NCBI GenBank assembly: GCA_934675585.1
Contig: CAKUQY010000007.1
Span: 1 to 64,000, forward strand
Source: an uncultured Opitutales bacterium
GTDB lineage: Bacteria; Verrucomicrobiota; Verrucomicrobiia; Opitutales; UBA953
Length of the DNA stretch: 64,000 nt
Direction: 5' to 3'
The notes under the pieces: model-generated
Seen by the model: only the letters and a program-made list of their open reading frames with translations
What the model was told of the DNA's origin: nothing
The model's database searches: none
Program-made: the position numbers and the translations under genes
In this document: positions 26,671 to 36,145 of the stretch, one piece after another
Layout: each line of letters begins with the position of its first letter
Numbering within the stretch: the stretch's first letter is position 1

Positions 26671-27585
26671 ATGAAAAATATTGTCGTTCTTTGCGGAGCC
26701 GTTTCGCCAGAGCGCGAGGTTTCGATAAATTCTGGCAAAGCGTGTTTAGAAGCGTTGCAAGTGAATTTTCCCGATGCGCGTTTAGTGGTGCTCGATGAAA
26801 ATCGCGTTCCCGCTGAATTGAATCCAAAAACAGATGTTATTTTTCCTGTTATTCACGGAGATTACGGTGAAGACGGTGGCGTTCAGCGCGATTTGGAAGC
26901 GCGCGGTTTTGCGTATGCTGGCTGTGGCGTTCCCGCGAGCGAACTTTGCATTGACAAAGCCCGAACAAAAGCGCTTTGGCGCGAGAACGGTATTCCAACG
27001 CCGTGCGGCGTGGCGTTCCCGCGCGAACGCGTTCCCGCGGCAAAAGATTTGATTGCGCAATTAGGTGAAGCAATTGTGATCAAGCCCGCGGACAAAGGCA
27101 GCAGTGTTGGACTTTTTCTTACGAATGGTGAGAGCGAATTGCAAGCGGTGATCGATGGCGATTTGTCGGCGAGTGATTTGTGGCTTGCGGAAACGCGCGT
27201 TTTTGGACGCGAGCTGACGGTGGGCGTTTTGAACGGGAACGCGATGGGAATTGTCGAAATTTGCCCAAAAGTTGGCGTTTACGATTTTAAAAATAAATAT
27301 ACCAAGGGTTGCACCGAATATAAATTTCCAGCGGAAATCGACAGCGCGACCACGGATAAAATTCGCGCGGGAGCGGAACGCATTTTTGCGCTTTGCGGCT
27401 GTCGCGATTTTGCGCGTATTGACGTTTTGTTGCGCGAAGACGGTTCGTTCGTTTATCTCGAAGTCAATACGATGCCTGGGCTGACGGGAACGAGTTTGTT
27501 GCCGAAAAGTGCTTCCTGCGTCGGACTCGATTTTCCCGCGCTGGCAAAAGCAATGATCGTTCCCGCGCTCGAACGCGCAAAATAA
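26671..27585 (+). CDS. ddl: D-alanine-D-alanine ligase
   Basis: ATP-grasp enzyme of 304 residues that makes the D-Ala-D-Ala dipeptide of peptidoglycan. Features in order: the N-terminal CGAVSPEREVS (normally GGxSxEhEVS), PVIHGDYGEDG, KPADKGSSVG for ATP and substrate, and FARIDVLLREDGSFVYLEVNTMPGLT near the C-terminus with metal ligands and the final substrate loop. It follows the M42 peptidase by 7 nt. Confidence 0.92.
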   Translation: MKNIVVLCGAVSPEREVSINSGKACLEALQVNFPDARLVVLDENRVPAELNPKTDVIFPVIHGDYGEDGGVQRDLEARGFAYAGCGVPASELCIDKARTKALWRENGIPTPCGVAFPRERVPAAKDLIAQLGEAIVIKPADKGSSVGLFLTNGESELQAVIDGDLSASDLWLAETRVFGRELTVGVLNGNAMGIVEICPKVGVYDFKNKYTKGCTEYKFPAEIDSATTDKIRAGAERIFALCGCRDFARIDVLLREDGSFVYLEVNTMPGLTGTSLLPKSASCVGLDFPALAKAMIVPALERAK

Positions 27586-27615
27586 AGATTATGAGGCGGG
27601 TTAAATCTTAAAAAT

Positions 27616-27660
27616 ATTTTGCGAAATGTTCAAATGTCGCTTCGCTCAGCATACGTTAAA
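27616..27660 (+). repeat. Copy of the AAATGTCGCTTCGCTC repeat
   Basis: The sequence around AAATGTCGCTTCGCTCAGCA is the reverse complement, with few changes, of a tandem pair of units at 43267-43341. The GCTTCGCTC core can form a small hairpin. It lies between ddl and sdaAA. Confidence 0.6.
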
Positions 27661-27674
27661 AAACTAAAAATCTT

Positions 27675-28559
27675 ATGAGTGAAACTCAACTTTACAATTA
27701 CGAAAGCGCGGCAGAGTTGTTGGTAATTTGCGAGCGCGAATCTTTGAAAATTTCAGAAGTCGCGTTGCGGCGGGAACAAATGCTTTCGGGCAAACCCTGC
27801 AATGAAATTTTTGCGCGCATGCAAACATATTACAAATTAATGCGCGAAAGCATTCGTAATGGCATTAAAATTACTTCGCAATCGCCCAGTGGTTTGTCAG
27901 GAGGCGACGCTAAAAAAATGCTCGATTACGCGGATAGCGGGAACGCGCTTTTGGGAGTCGATTTGACGCGCTTGATGGCTTACGCGTACGCGGTTTTAGA
28001 AACTAACGCGCAATTTGGACGCATTGTCGCAACGCCCACGGCAGGCTCGGCAGGTATCGTTCCCGCGTGCTTGGTTTTGCTTGAAGAAACGCGCAAAATT
28101 GAAGAGTCTGCGCTCACGCAAGCGCTGTTTGCGTCGAGCGGAGTTGGCGTTTTGATTGCGTCGAAAGCATTTATTGCGGGAGCGCAAGGCGGTTGCCAAG
28201 CAGAAGTTGGCAGCGCTTCGGCATTGGCGGCTGCGGCGATTACAGAAGCGTTGGCGGGAACGCCCGAACAAGTTTGCAACGCGGCAACATTTGCACTCAT
28301 CAATTCGCTGGGTTTGATTTGCGACCCAATTGGCGGTTTTGTGGAAGTGCCTTGTGTTTCGCGCAATGGTATGTTCGCGGTGCATTCGTATTTGGCGGCA
28401 AGTTTAGCGTTGGCGGGAGTTTCGCCACGCGTAAATCTTGACGACGCGATTTTTGCGATGCGCGATGTGGGACGTCGCATGCCCGCAGAATTTCGCGAAA
28501 CTTCGCGCGGAGGCTTGGCAATTTCGCCAACAGCTTGCAAAATGTGCAAAAAAGATTAA
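27675..28559 (+). CDS. sdaAA: L-serine ammonia-lyase alpha subunit/domain
   Basis: Iron-sulfur L-serine dehydratase alpha chain, 294 residues, which turns serine into pyruvate and ammonia. SGGDAKKML, ATPTAGSAGIVPA and the C-terminal TACKMCKK with its cysteines match the alpha domain that carries the [4Fe-4S] cluster. The beta domain, separate in many bacteria, is not found within the window. An oxygen-sensitive enzyme of this type fits an anaerobe. Confidence 0.9.
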   Translation: MSETQLYNYESAAELLVICERESLKISEVALRREQMLSGKPCNEIFARMQTYYKLMRESIRNGIKITSQSPSGLSGGDAKKMLDYADSGNALLGVDLTRLMAYAYAVLETNAQFGRIVATPTAGSAGIVPACLVLLEETRKIEESALTQALFASSGVGVLIASKAFIAGAQGGCQAEVGSASALAAAAITEALAGTPEQVCNAATFALINSLGLICDPIGGFVEVPCVSRNGMFAVHSYLAASLALAGVSPRVNLDDAIFAMRDVGRRMPAEFRETSRGGLAISPTACKMCKKD

Positions 28560-28582
28560 TTTTCGCGGGAACGTTTTTTGAA

Positions 28583-30862
28583 ATGACAACTCAACATTTG
28601 GCACAGGTCGCGCTCGAAACAAAATTAGCCCTCCCGCGAGTGAGCGCTGTCGCAAAACTTTTAGAAGAGGGCGCAACCGTCCCGTTTATTGCGCGTTACC
28701 GCAAAGAAATGACGGGTTCGATGGACGAAGTGCAAATCGCCACGATTCGCGATCGACTTGAACAATTGCGCGAATTAGATGCGCGCCGCGCGTCGATTTT
28801 AAAGTCGCTCGAAGATTCTAAAAATTTGACGGACACGTTAAAAACGGCACTCGATCGCGCAAAAACGCTGACGGAATTGGAAGACATTTACGCGCCCTAC
28901 AAACCAAAACGTCGCACGCGCGCGATGATTGCGCGGGAACGCGGTTTAGAGCCGCTCGCTGATTTTATTTTTAATAATCAAAATGCTGCGATTGATTTGG
29001 AGGCGGCAAAATTTGTCGTTCCCGAAAAAGAAGTTCCCGACGTTCCCGCAGCTTTGGCGGGAGCGCGCGATATTTTGGCGGAACGTTTTTCGGAAGACAA
29101 AAGCGCGCGCGAAACTTGCCGCGAACTTTACGAAAAATACGCCACTCTTTCGTCCGAAGTTTACAAAGGCAAAGAAGTCGAAGGCGCTAATTACAAAGAT
29201 TATTTTGAGTGGTCGGAAGATTTGGCGGGAGCGCCTTCACACCGCGTGCTCGCAATTCGTCGCGGCGAAAAAGAAGGATTTTTATATTTTCGCATCACCG
29301 TCGATGAAAGCAAAGCGTTGGCGCGTTTGGAAAAATTATTTGTCGCGGGAACGGGCGTTGCCGCCGATCAAGTAAAACTCGCAATTAGCGATGCTTGGAA
29401 ACGCTTGCTCGCGCCTTCGCTCGAAACCGAAGCGCGCATGAAATCGAAAGCCAAAGCCGATGAAGTGGCAATTAAAGTTTTTGCTGAAAACGTGAGCGAA
29501 ATGTTGATGGCGGCTGCGGTAGGACAAAAAAATACGCTCGCGCTCGACCCAGGTTTTCGCACGGGTTGCAAATTAGTTGTGCTCGACGCGCAAGGAAAAT
29601 TACTTTACCACAGCGTGATTTTTCCGACGGCGGGATCGACGGCGCAATATGCCGAAGCAGAACGTGAATTGCGTCAACTTTGCGAACAATACAAAATCGA
29701 AGCGATTGCGATCGGGAACGGCACAGCATCGCGCGAAACCGAAGCATTTGTGCGCAAAAGCGGCATCGCGGGAACGATTCCCGTGGTGATTGTTAGCGAA
29801 AGCGGCGCATCGATTTATTCAGCATCTGAAGTCGCGCGCGAAGAATTTCCCGACCAGGACGTTACCGTGCGCGGCGCTGTTTCGATCGGTCGTCGCATGA
29901 TGGATCCGTTGGCGGAATTGGTAAAACTCGATCCCAAAAGCATTGGCGTGGGACAATATCAGCACGATGTAAATCAAATTTTGCTGAAAAAATCGCTCGA
30001 CGATGTTGTGATTTCTTGCGTAAATAAAGTTGGCGTCGAGGTGAATACGGCTTCCAAACAATTGTTGAGTTATGTTTCAGGTTTGAATGCGTCCATTGCT
30101 GCAAATATTGTGGCTTATCGCAATGAGCATGGCGCGTTTCGTTCCCGCAAAGAATTGCTCAATGTGCCGCGTTTGGGCGAAAAAGCGTTTGAGCAATGCG
30201 CAGGATTTTTGCGCATTCGTGGCGGGAACGATGTTTTGGATGCGTCGGCGGTTCACCCCGAACGTTACGCGCTCGTTGAAAAAATGGCAAGCGATATTGG
30301 TATCGATGTTAAAACCTTGTTGAGCGATGCACAGGCGCGTTCCCGCGTCGTGTTAAAAAATTACATCAGTGACGAAGTGGGCTTGCCAACCTTGCAAGAT
30401 ATTTTGCGGGAACTCGAAAAACCAGGACGCGACCCGCGCCAAAAATTTGAAGTTTTTTCATTTGCGGAAGGTGTCAGCGCGATTAGCGATCTCGCGCCAG
30501 GAATGAAATTGCCAGGCATTGTTACTAATGTTGCCAATTTTGGCGCGTTTGTTGATATTGGCGTGCACCAAGATGGGCTCGTTCACGTTTCGCAATTGGC
30601 AGATTATTTTGTAAGCAACCCTACCGACGTCGTTAAAGTTGGTCAACACGTTGAAGTTGCCGTTGTCGAAGTCGATGAAGCGCGCAAACGCATTTCGCTT
30701 TCGATGAAAACAAAACCTAATTTCGCGGGAACAGGAAATGGCAACAGCCGCGGGAACGCAAATCGCGGGAACGCTCCCGCACGCTCAAAAAATTATTCGA
30801 CGGGAACGGAAAATTTCGGGAACGGTTTTGGGGCGCTTGATGGACTTTTTGGCAAAAAATAG
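28583..30862 (+). CDS. tex: Tex-like S1 RNA-binding transcription accessory protein
   Basis: A 759-residue homologue of Tex/YhgF, a nucleic-acid binding protein related to eukaryotic Spt6. Order: N-terminal helical bundle with PFIARYRKEMTGSMDE, the YqgF-like RNase H fold (NTLALDPGFRTGCKL, near residue 315), helix-hairpin-helix repeats (LNVPRLGEKAFEQCAG) and a C-terminal S1 domain (GIVTNVANFGAFVDIGVHQDG). The last 45 residues form a Gly/Asn/Arg tail not typical of Tex; four exact copies of the dispersed word in 120 bp encode it (GNSRGNANRGNA). The ATG at 28583 is chosen because MTTQHLAQ is the usual N-terminus. Confidence 0.92.
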   Translation: MTTQHLAQVALETKLALPRVSAVAKLLEEGATVPFIARYRKEMTGSMDEVQIATIRDRLEQLRELDARRASILKSLEDSKNLTDTLKTALDRAKTLTELEDIYAPYKPKRRTRAMIARERGLEPLADFIFNNQNAAIDLEAAKFVVPEKEVPDVPAALAGARDILAERFSEDKSARETCRELYEKYATLSSEVYKGKEVEGANYKDYFEWSEDLAGAPSHRVLAIRRGEKEGFLYFRITVDESKALARLEKLFVAGTGVAADQVKLAISDAWKRLLAPSLETEARMKSKAKADEVAIKVFAENVSEMLMAAAVGQKNTLALDPGFRTGCKLVVLDAQGKLLYHSVIFPTAGSTAQYAEAERELRQLCEQYKIEAIAIGNGTASRETEAFVRKSGIAGTIPVVIVSESGASIYSASEVAREEFPDQDVTVRGAVSIGRRMMDPLAELVKLDPKSIGVGQYQHDVNQILLKKSLDDVVISCVNKVGVEVNTASKQLLSYVSGLNASIAANIVAYRNEHGAFRSRKELLNVPRLGEKAFEQCAGFLRIRGGNDVLDASAVHPERYALVEKMASDIGIDVKTLLSDAQARSRVVLKNYISDEVGLPTLQDILRELEKPGRDPRQKFEVFSFAEGVSAISDLAPGMKLPGIVTNVANFGAFVDIGVHQDGLVHVSQLADYFVSNPTDVVKVGQHVEVAVVEVDEARKRISLSMKTKPNFAGTGNGNSRGNANRGNAPARSKNYSTGTENFGNGFGALDGLFGKK

Positions 30863-30886
30863 GCGCGGGAACAGATTTTTTTAACA

Positions 30887-30915
30887 TTGAGAAAAATAAA
30901 CGACTGTTATAGAAT
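30887..30915 (+). promoter_or_regulatory. Putative promoter of the RodZ-like gene
   Basis: TTGAGA (30887-30892), 17-nt spacer, TAGAAT (30910-30915); ATG at 30926, 10 nt further. Confidence 0.45.
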
Positions 30916-30925
30916 TGTTAAAATT

Positions 30926-31711
30926 ATGAGTGAAGAAATTGTTGAAAATACTGACAAATTGTCAATCGGTGCGCGTTTGCGCAAGCAACGTCGCGAGATG
31001 GGCGATATTTCAGAGCAAACGGTCAATGAAAAAACGCATATTCGTGCGGAATTTATTCGTTTTATGGAAGAAGATCGTTTTGATATGATTCCGCTCGCTC
31101 CCGTTTATCGCATTGGTTTTTTGCGCATTTATGCAAAGTTTTTGCAACTTGATGCAGATGCGTTGGTGAATGAATACAAAAAGCATTCAAAACTTTCTGG
31201 CGGGAACACGCGCAAGCCCGTGGCTGGCGTGCCGTTTAGCGTTGAAATTAGCGATGGTTCAGAATATTCGGCTCCTCTCGAAGAGCCCGAAGAAAAATCA
31301 TCGGTTTCGATTGTTAAATTGGCAATTTGGGTTGTGGTTGCGATTGTCGCGGCTGCGATTATTGTTTTAGGTTTTTCAAAAATTAGCAATTTGGCAGAAA
31401 ATTCAGTTAAAGTGAGCACGGCGACGATTGAAGCCGCTAATGCAGAATATGAAATTTCAATTACCACAACGGCTTCGCAAAAAATTAAAATTAGCGAGAA
31501 TTATGAAGGTTGGGATCGCGAAAAATCACAACCGATTGTTGGTAAAGTAATTTTTGACGAGCAAGTGCTCGCGGGTAGCCGACGCACTATTAAAGGTCAT
31601 GGCCGTTTGTATGTGCAACAAGACGTTCCCGGCGCAACAACAATTACGATTGGCGACGGTAAAGGTCAAAGTGGCAAAACGGCAGCATTTATCGTTGACC
31701 CCAATAAATAA
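30926..31711 (+). CDS. RodZ-like helix-turn-helix membrane protein
   Basis: A 261-residue protein with a cytoplasmic helix-turn-helix domain (IGARLRKQRREMGDISEQTV through VYRIGFLRIYAKFLQLD), a single membrane segment at about residues 130-152 and a C-terminal periplasmic domain of the DUF4115 kind. This is the architecture of RodZ, which connects MreB filaments to the cell-wall elongation machinery. The low conservation of the C-terminus leaves open a different envelope role. It stands just upstream of the glycolytic pfp gene with its own promoter. Confidence 0.8.
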   Translation: MSEEIVENTDKLSIGARLRKQRREMGDISEQTVNEKTHIRAEFIRFMEEDRFDMIPLAPVYRIGFLRIYAKFLQLDADALVNEYKKHSKLSGGNTRKPVAGVPFSVEISDGSEYSAPLEEPEEKSSVSIVKLAIWVVVAIVAAAIIVLGFSKISNLAENSVKVSTATIEAANAEYEISITTTASQKIKISENYEGWDREKSQPIVGKVIFDEQVLAGSRRTIKGHGRLYVQQDVPGATTITIGDGKGQSGKTAAFIVDPNK

Positions 31712-31748
31712 AACGCGTTCCCGCAAAAATTTTTAACGAATAGAAAAT

Positions 31749-32966
31749 ATGGAAAAGCAAACTAAAATTAAACGTGTAGGTATTCTCACAGCAGGTGGTT
31801 TGGCGCCTTGCCTTTCGGCGGCAGTTGGTGGCTTGATCATGCGCTATACAGAAATCGATCCCGAAATCGAAATCATTTGTTACCGCGGTGGTTACAAAGG
31901 TCTTTTGCTCGGCGACAGCATCAAAGTAACGCCAGAAATTCGCGAAAAAGCATTCACGCTTCTCGGTTTTGGTGGTTCGCCAATCGGCAATTCGCGCGTT
32001 AAATTGACCAATATTAAAGACTGCGTTAAACGCGGCTTGGTTAAAGAAGGTGAAGACCCACAAAAAGTTGCGGCAGATCAACTCGTTAAAGACGGCGTGC
32101 AAGTGCTTCACACCATCGGCGGCGATGACACAAACACCGCAGCTGCCGACCTCGCAGCATTCTTGAAATCTAATAATTACGATTTGACGGTTATCGGATT
32201 GCCAAAAACAATCGACAACGACGTTTACCCAATCAAACAATCGTTGGGTGCATGGACCGCCGCAGAACAAGGCGCAATTTATTTCGGCAATGTTGTCGCT
32301 GAAAATTCGGCAAATCCACGTATGCTCATCGTTCACGAAGTGATGGGACGCAATTGCGGTTGGTTGACAGCTGCAACAGCACGCGAATATCACAAAAATG
32401 TTTACTCAAAAACATTCGTTCCCGAAATCGGCTGCGTTCACCCAAAACGTTTCGACGTTCACGGCATTTACGTTCCTGAAATGAAAATCGACCTCAACAA
32501 AGAAGCAAAACGTCTCCGCGCGGTGATGGATCTTTACGATTGCGTCAATATTTTCATTTCAGAAGGCGCAGGTGTTGCTTCAATTGTTAAAGAAATGGAA
32601 GCTAAGGGCGAAGAAGTGCCACGCGACGCATTTGGTCATGTGAAACTCGACGCGGTCAATCCAGGCAAATGGTTTGGCAATCAATTCGCTTCGATGATCG
32701 GCGCAGAAAAAGTGCTCGTTCAAAAATCGGGCTACTTTGCACGTTCGGCTCCTGCAAACGCTGCCGACTTGACGCTCATCAAGGGTTGCGTTGACCTCGC
32801 TGTCGATGCTGCATTGCGCGGTGAATCTGGCGTAATTGGTCACGATGAAGCAGCAAACAATCGTTTGCGCCCAATCGAATTTGAACGCATCAAAGGTGGC
32901 AAACCATTTGATATGTCGTTCCCATGGTTCCGCGATTTGCTTCGAGAAATCGGTCAAGCACAATAA
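31749..32966 (+). CDS. pfp: Pyrophosphate-dependent 6-phosphofructokinase
   Basis: Phosphofructokinase-family protein of 405 residues. GGDDTN (Asp126-Asp127) replaces the GGDGS of ATP enzymes and PKTIDND (Lys153) replaces PGTIDND; both changes are the known markers of PPi-dependent enzymes. It would make fructose 1,6-bisphosphate reversibly using pyrophosphate, saving ATP, a common choice in anaerobes and in the PVC group. Its codons are rich in the preferred set and it has only two, poorly flanked, copies of the dispersed word core, in line with high expression. A strong terminator follows. Confidence 0.9.
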   Translation: MEKQTKIKRVGILTAGGLAPCLSAAVGGLIMRYTEIDPEIEIICYRGGYKGLLLGDSIKVTPEIREKAFTLLGFGGSPIGNSRVKLTNIKDCVKRGLVKEGEDPQKVAADQLVKDGVQVLHTIGGDDTNTAAADLAAFLKSNNYDLTVIGLPKTIDNDVYPIKQSLGAWTAAEQGAIYFGNVVAENSANPRMLIVHEVMGRNCGWLTAATAREYHKNVYSKTFVPEIGCVHPKRFDVHGIYVPEMKIDLNKEAKRLRAVMDLYDCVNIFISEGAGVASIVKEMEAKGEEVPRDAFGHVKLDAVNPGKWFGNQFASMIGAEKVLVQKSGYFARSAPANAADLTLIKGCVDLAVDAALRGESGVIGHDEAANNRLRPIEFERIKGGKPFDMSFPWFRDLLREIGQAQ

Positions 32967-32985
32967 GCGATAAAAAATAAAAAGC

Positions 32986-33025
32986 GCGTTCCCGTGAAAA
33001 ACAATTCGCGGGAACGCATTTTTTT
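32986..33025 (+). terminator. Intrinsic terminator after pfp, an inverted pair of the dispersed word
   Basis: GCGTTCCCGTGAA (32986-32998) pairs with TTCGCGGGAACGC (33005-33017) over 13 positions with one G-U, loop of six bases, then A and seven T. The stem is two facing copies of the dispersed word. Confidence 0.92.
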
Positions 33026-33098
33026 GTGGGCGGGAACGCATGATTTTTTTAACGCAAATCCCGCAAATTGAAACGCAAATCTCGCAAATTATTTTTAG

Positions 33099-33160
33099 CG
33101 TCTGCGTTGCCTTAGCAACGCACCCAAAAAATCTTCGTGTCTTTGTGTCCTTCGTGTGAG
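33099..33160 (+). repeat. Intergenic repeat with GCGTTGC-CTTA-GCAACGC hairpin
   Basis: About 60 bp almost identical in inverse orientation to 61597-61654. It contains a 7-bp stem GCGTTGC/GCAACGC with a CTTA loop, then a CTTCGTGTCTTTGTG stretch. Between pfp and uvrA. Confidence 0.85.
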
Positions 33161-33221
33161 TAATTTTCAGCGTTCCCGCGAATCATTCGCGCTCTTGTTC
33201 AAAAAAGTGTATGCTATTTCT

Positions 33222-36092
33222 ATGCCAAAAAATAAAAAATCGTCATTGATTCCATTACTTTCTCCCGAAGCGCAAACTTGCATTCACGTTAAGGGCGCGC
33301 GGGAACACAATTTGAAAAATGTTGAATTGACGATTCCGCGCAATACGCTGACAGTTTTTACGGGCGTGAGCGGCAGTGGCAAATCTTCGCTCGCGTTTGA
33401 TACAATTTACGCTGAGGGCGCGCGACAATATTTGGAAAGTTTGTCCGCAAAATTGCGTTCTAACCTTGAAATGATTCCGCGCCCAGATGTTGATTTTATT
33501 CACGGACTTTCGCCGGTGATTGCGATTGAGCAACATACTTCGGCGGGAGCGTCTCCGCGCTCGACTGTGGCATCGATTACAGAAATTGCAGATTATGCGC
33601 GCATTTTGTGGAGCGTTGCGGGAACGCAGTTTTGTCCTGCTTGCGGTGGTGAAATTACGAGTCGTTCGCTGGATGATTGCATTGAACAAGTTTTGGCGTT
33701 CCCGCAAGGCACGCGCATTTTTGTGGGCGCGTTTAGTCAAAAAACGACGCGCGGTTTGCAGGCAGAAGCATTGGAAGATTTGCGTCGTCATGGATTTCAG
33801 CGCGTGCGTTTGAATGGCGAATTGTTTGATATTGATGACGTTCCCGCGTTTTCGGGAACGAAAAAAGCTCAAGCAGAATCGGTAACGCTTGATGTAATTG
33901 TTGACCGTTTGGTTTTGCGTGAAGATGTGCGTTCCCGCCTTGCGGACTCGCTCGAATTGGCGTTCAAAGAAGGTCATCATGTTGCGTTTGTTTTAGTAAA
34001 AACGCCCGAAGTTGAAGATTATCGCGAAGTGCCGTTGCGGCTTGATTTTGCGTGTTCGTGTTGTGGCAAAACTTACGAGTCGCTCACGCCCAAGCATTTT
34101 TCGACCAATCACCCAAGTGGCGCGTGCCCGACGTGCGGCGGTTTGGGAACGCTCCCGCAATTTATTCCCGAATTAGTTGTTCCCGACGAAGAAAAATCAA
34201 CGCGCGATGCGATTCGTCCGTGGAATTATGGCATGCAATTTATGATTATTTTTTTGCGCAAACGGTGGTATAAACAGCTCGCCAAGCAGTATCCGTTTTC
34301 GCTTGAAAAAAAATGGAAAGATCAGCCCGAAGATGTGAAAAAATTTATTCTTTACGGCGATCCCGCGCGTGAATTTTCGTTGCGTGTTGGGCGTAGCACG
34401 CAAAAACGTGTTTGGCAAGGCGCGTTGGCAGATTTGGCTTATATCGCGACGACCACAGAAAGCGTTAATTTACGCACGCGTTTGTTGGCTTATCAACATT
34501 TAGAAACTTGCCCAAGCTGCAAAGGCTTGCGGCTTAATCCGCGCTCGCTCGCTGTGCGTTTAAATAATGTTTCGATTGGAGAATTTTTGTGTTACGACAT
34601 TGAGGAAGCGTTAAATTTTGTAAAGACGCTCGCCGGCGTTCCCGCGCTCAAAGCTGTTGAAGACGCGCGCGCGGGGCTTGAAGCGCGCTTGAGTTTTTTG
34701 GTTAAAACGGGACTTTCTTATTTGACGCTCAGCCGTGAATATTCAACACTTTCGGGCGGCGAAGTGCAACGCGTGCGCTTGGCGGCGCAATTAGGATTGG
34801 GGCTCGTGGGCGTAACTTATGTGCTCGACGAACCGAGCATTGGCTTGCATCCTGTCGATAACGCGCGTTTGATTGAGCAATTAAAAGGCCTGCGCGATAG
34901 CGGGAACACTGTTTTGGTGATTGAGCACGATGCCGACATGATGCGCGCCGCAGATTTTATTGTTGAAACGGGTGAGGGCGCGGGGCCGCTCGGCGGGAAC
35001 GTGATTTTTGCGGGAACGCTTAAAAATTGCCTCAAAGAAAATCGTTCCCGCACCGCAAAATTTTTGAATAAAAAAGAAACGATTGCGCGCAAACAATTTT
35101 CGGGAACGCATAATTTTCTCATAATAAAAAATGCGCGGGAACACAATTTGAAAAATCTCGATGTGGCGTTCCCGTGCGGCATGCTGACTGCGATTTGTGG
35201 CGTGAGCGGCAGTGGCAAATCGACGCTTGTTAATAATATTTTGGGCAATGCCGCCGCGCGTCGTTTTAATCGCGCCAAAACGATTCCAGGCAAACACGAC
35301 AAAATTGAGGGCTTTGAACATTTTGATGGTTTTGTACGCGTTGATCAATCGCCAATTGGACGTTCCCCGCGTTCAAATCCCGCAACATTTACCAGCATTT
35401 TTGATCATTTGAGAAAATTGTTTGCGGGAACGCCGCTCGCAAAAATGCGCGGTTACGATGCTGGCAGATTTTCATTTAACAAAAAAGGTGGCCGTTGCGA
35501 AAAATGTATGGGCGACGGGCAAATCGCGCTCGATATGCAATTTTTGGGCGAAACTTGGGTGGAATGTCCCAGCTGTCACGGCGCGCGCTACAATCGCGAA
35601 ACGCTCGAAGTGCTTTACAAAGGTTTGAATATTTCGCAAGTGCTCAATTTGACAATTGATGAAGCCGAAGCATTTTTTCACGCAATCGCGCCATTGCAAC
35701 GCATTTTGCAAACGCTCAAAGATGTCGGGCTCGGCTACATCACGCTCGGTCAAAGCGCTGTTACGCTTTCGGGCGGCGAAGCTCAACGACTTAAACTCGC
35801 CGTCGAATTGGCAAAAAATAAAAAAGGCAAAACGCTTTACATTCTCGACGAACCCACGACAGGATTGCATTGGGACGATATTCAAAAATTGATGGATGTG
35901 CTTTTCCGCCTGCGAGATAACGGCAATACAATTCTTATTATCGAACACAACACCGATGTGCTGCGCATGGCAGATTATCTTGTTGAGCTTGGACCTTGTG
36001 GCGGAAAACTTGGCGGGAACCTTCTTTTTGCGGGAACGCCAGCGGCTTTGCGTTCCCACAAAGGCGAAACCCCAACGAGCCAATTTATTTAG
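33222..36092 (+). CDS. uvrA: Excinuclease ABC subunit A (UvrA)
   Basis: DNA-damage recognition ATPase of nucleotide excision repair, 956 residues with two ABC modules. Walker A motifs GVSGSGKS with Lys54 and Lys666, two LSGGE signatures, and zinc clusters CPACGG, a CPTCGG region and CEKCMGDG...CPSCHG are all present. Between the first zinc pair and the signature domain there is a region resembling the UvrB-binding domain, so it is not the UvrA2 form that lacks it. Several usual positions are altered (IAIEQHTS for ISIDQKTT), so it is a diverged UvrA; another copy elsewhere is possible. The ATG at 33222 is six bases after a TATGCT box and lacks a Shine-Dalgarno. Confidence 0.88.
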   Translation: MPKNKKSSLIPLLSPEAQTCIHVKGAREHNLKNVELTIPRNTLTVFTGVSGSGKSSLAFDTIYAEGARQYLESLSAKLRSNLEMIPRPDVDFIHGLSPVIAIEQHTSAGASPRSTVASITEIADYARILWSVAGTQFCPACGGEITSRSLDDCIEQVLAFPQGTRIFVGAFSQKTTRGLQAEALEDLRRHGFQRVRLNGELFDIDDVPAFSGTKKAQAESVTLDVIVDRLVLREDVRSRLADSLELAFKEGHHVAFVLVKTPEVEDYREVPLRLDFACSCCGKTYESLTPKHFSTNHPSGACPTCGGLGTLPQFIPELVVPDEEKSTRDAIRPWNYGMQFMIIFLRKRWYKQLAKQYPFSLEKKWKDQPEDVKKFILYGDPAREFSLRVGRSTQKRVWQGALADLAYIATTTESVNLRTRLLAYQHLETCPSCKGLRLNPRSLAVRLNNVSIGEFLCYDIEEALNFVKTLAGVPALKAVEDARAGLEARLSFLVKTGLSYLTLSREYSTLSGGEVQRVRLAAQLGLGLVGVTYVLDEPSIGLHPVDNARLIEQLKGLRDSGNTVLVIEHDADMMRAADFIVETGEGAGPLGGNVIFAGTLKNCLKENRSRTAKFLNKKETIARKQFSGTHNFLIIKNAREHNLKNLDVAFPCGMLTAICGVSGSGKSTLVNNILGNAAARRFNRAKTIPGKHDKIEGFEHFDGFVRVDQSPIGRSPRSNPATFTSIFDHLRKLFAGTPLAKMRGYDAGRFSFNKKGGRCEKCMGDGQIALDMQFLGETWVECPSCHGARYNRETLEVLYKGLNISQVLNLTIDEAEAFFHAIAPLQRILQTLKDVGLGYITLGQSAVTLSGGEAQRLKLAVELAKNKKGKTLYILDEPTTGLHWDDIQKLMDVLFRLRDNGNTILIIEHNTDVLRMADYLVELGPCGGKLGGNLLFAGTPAALRSHKGETPTSQFI

Positions 36093-36094
36093 TT

Positions 36095-36142
36095 CGCGGG
36101 AACGTACTTGACGGGAACGCGTTTTTTAATGCCGTTCCCGCG
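36095..36142. other. Cluster of three dispersed-word copies between convergent genes
   Basis: CGCGGGAACG (36095-36104), CGGGAACG (36112-36119) and CGTTCCCGCG (36133-36142) lie in the 53-nt gap between uvrA and the minus-strand acyltransferase. The first or second can pair with the third, which could serve as a terminator in either direction, although the T run sits inside the loop. Confidence 0.5.
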
Positions 36143-36145
36143 ATT

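Noticed and set aside
33222-36092. UvrA2 (accessory UvrA without UvrB-binding domain)
   Set aside because: The region between the first zinc pair and the signature domain keeps a UvrB-binding-like stretch and full length.
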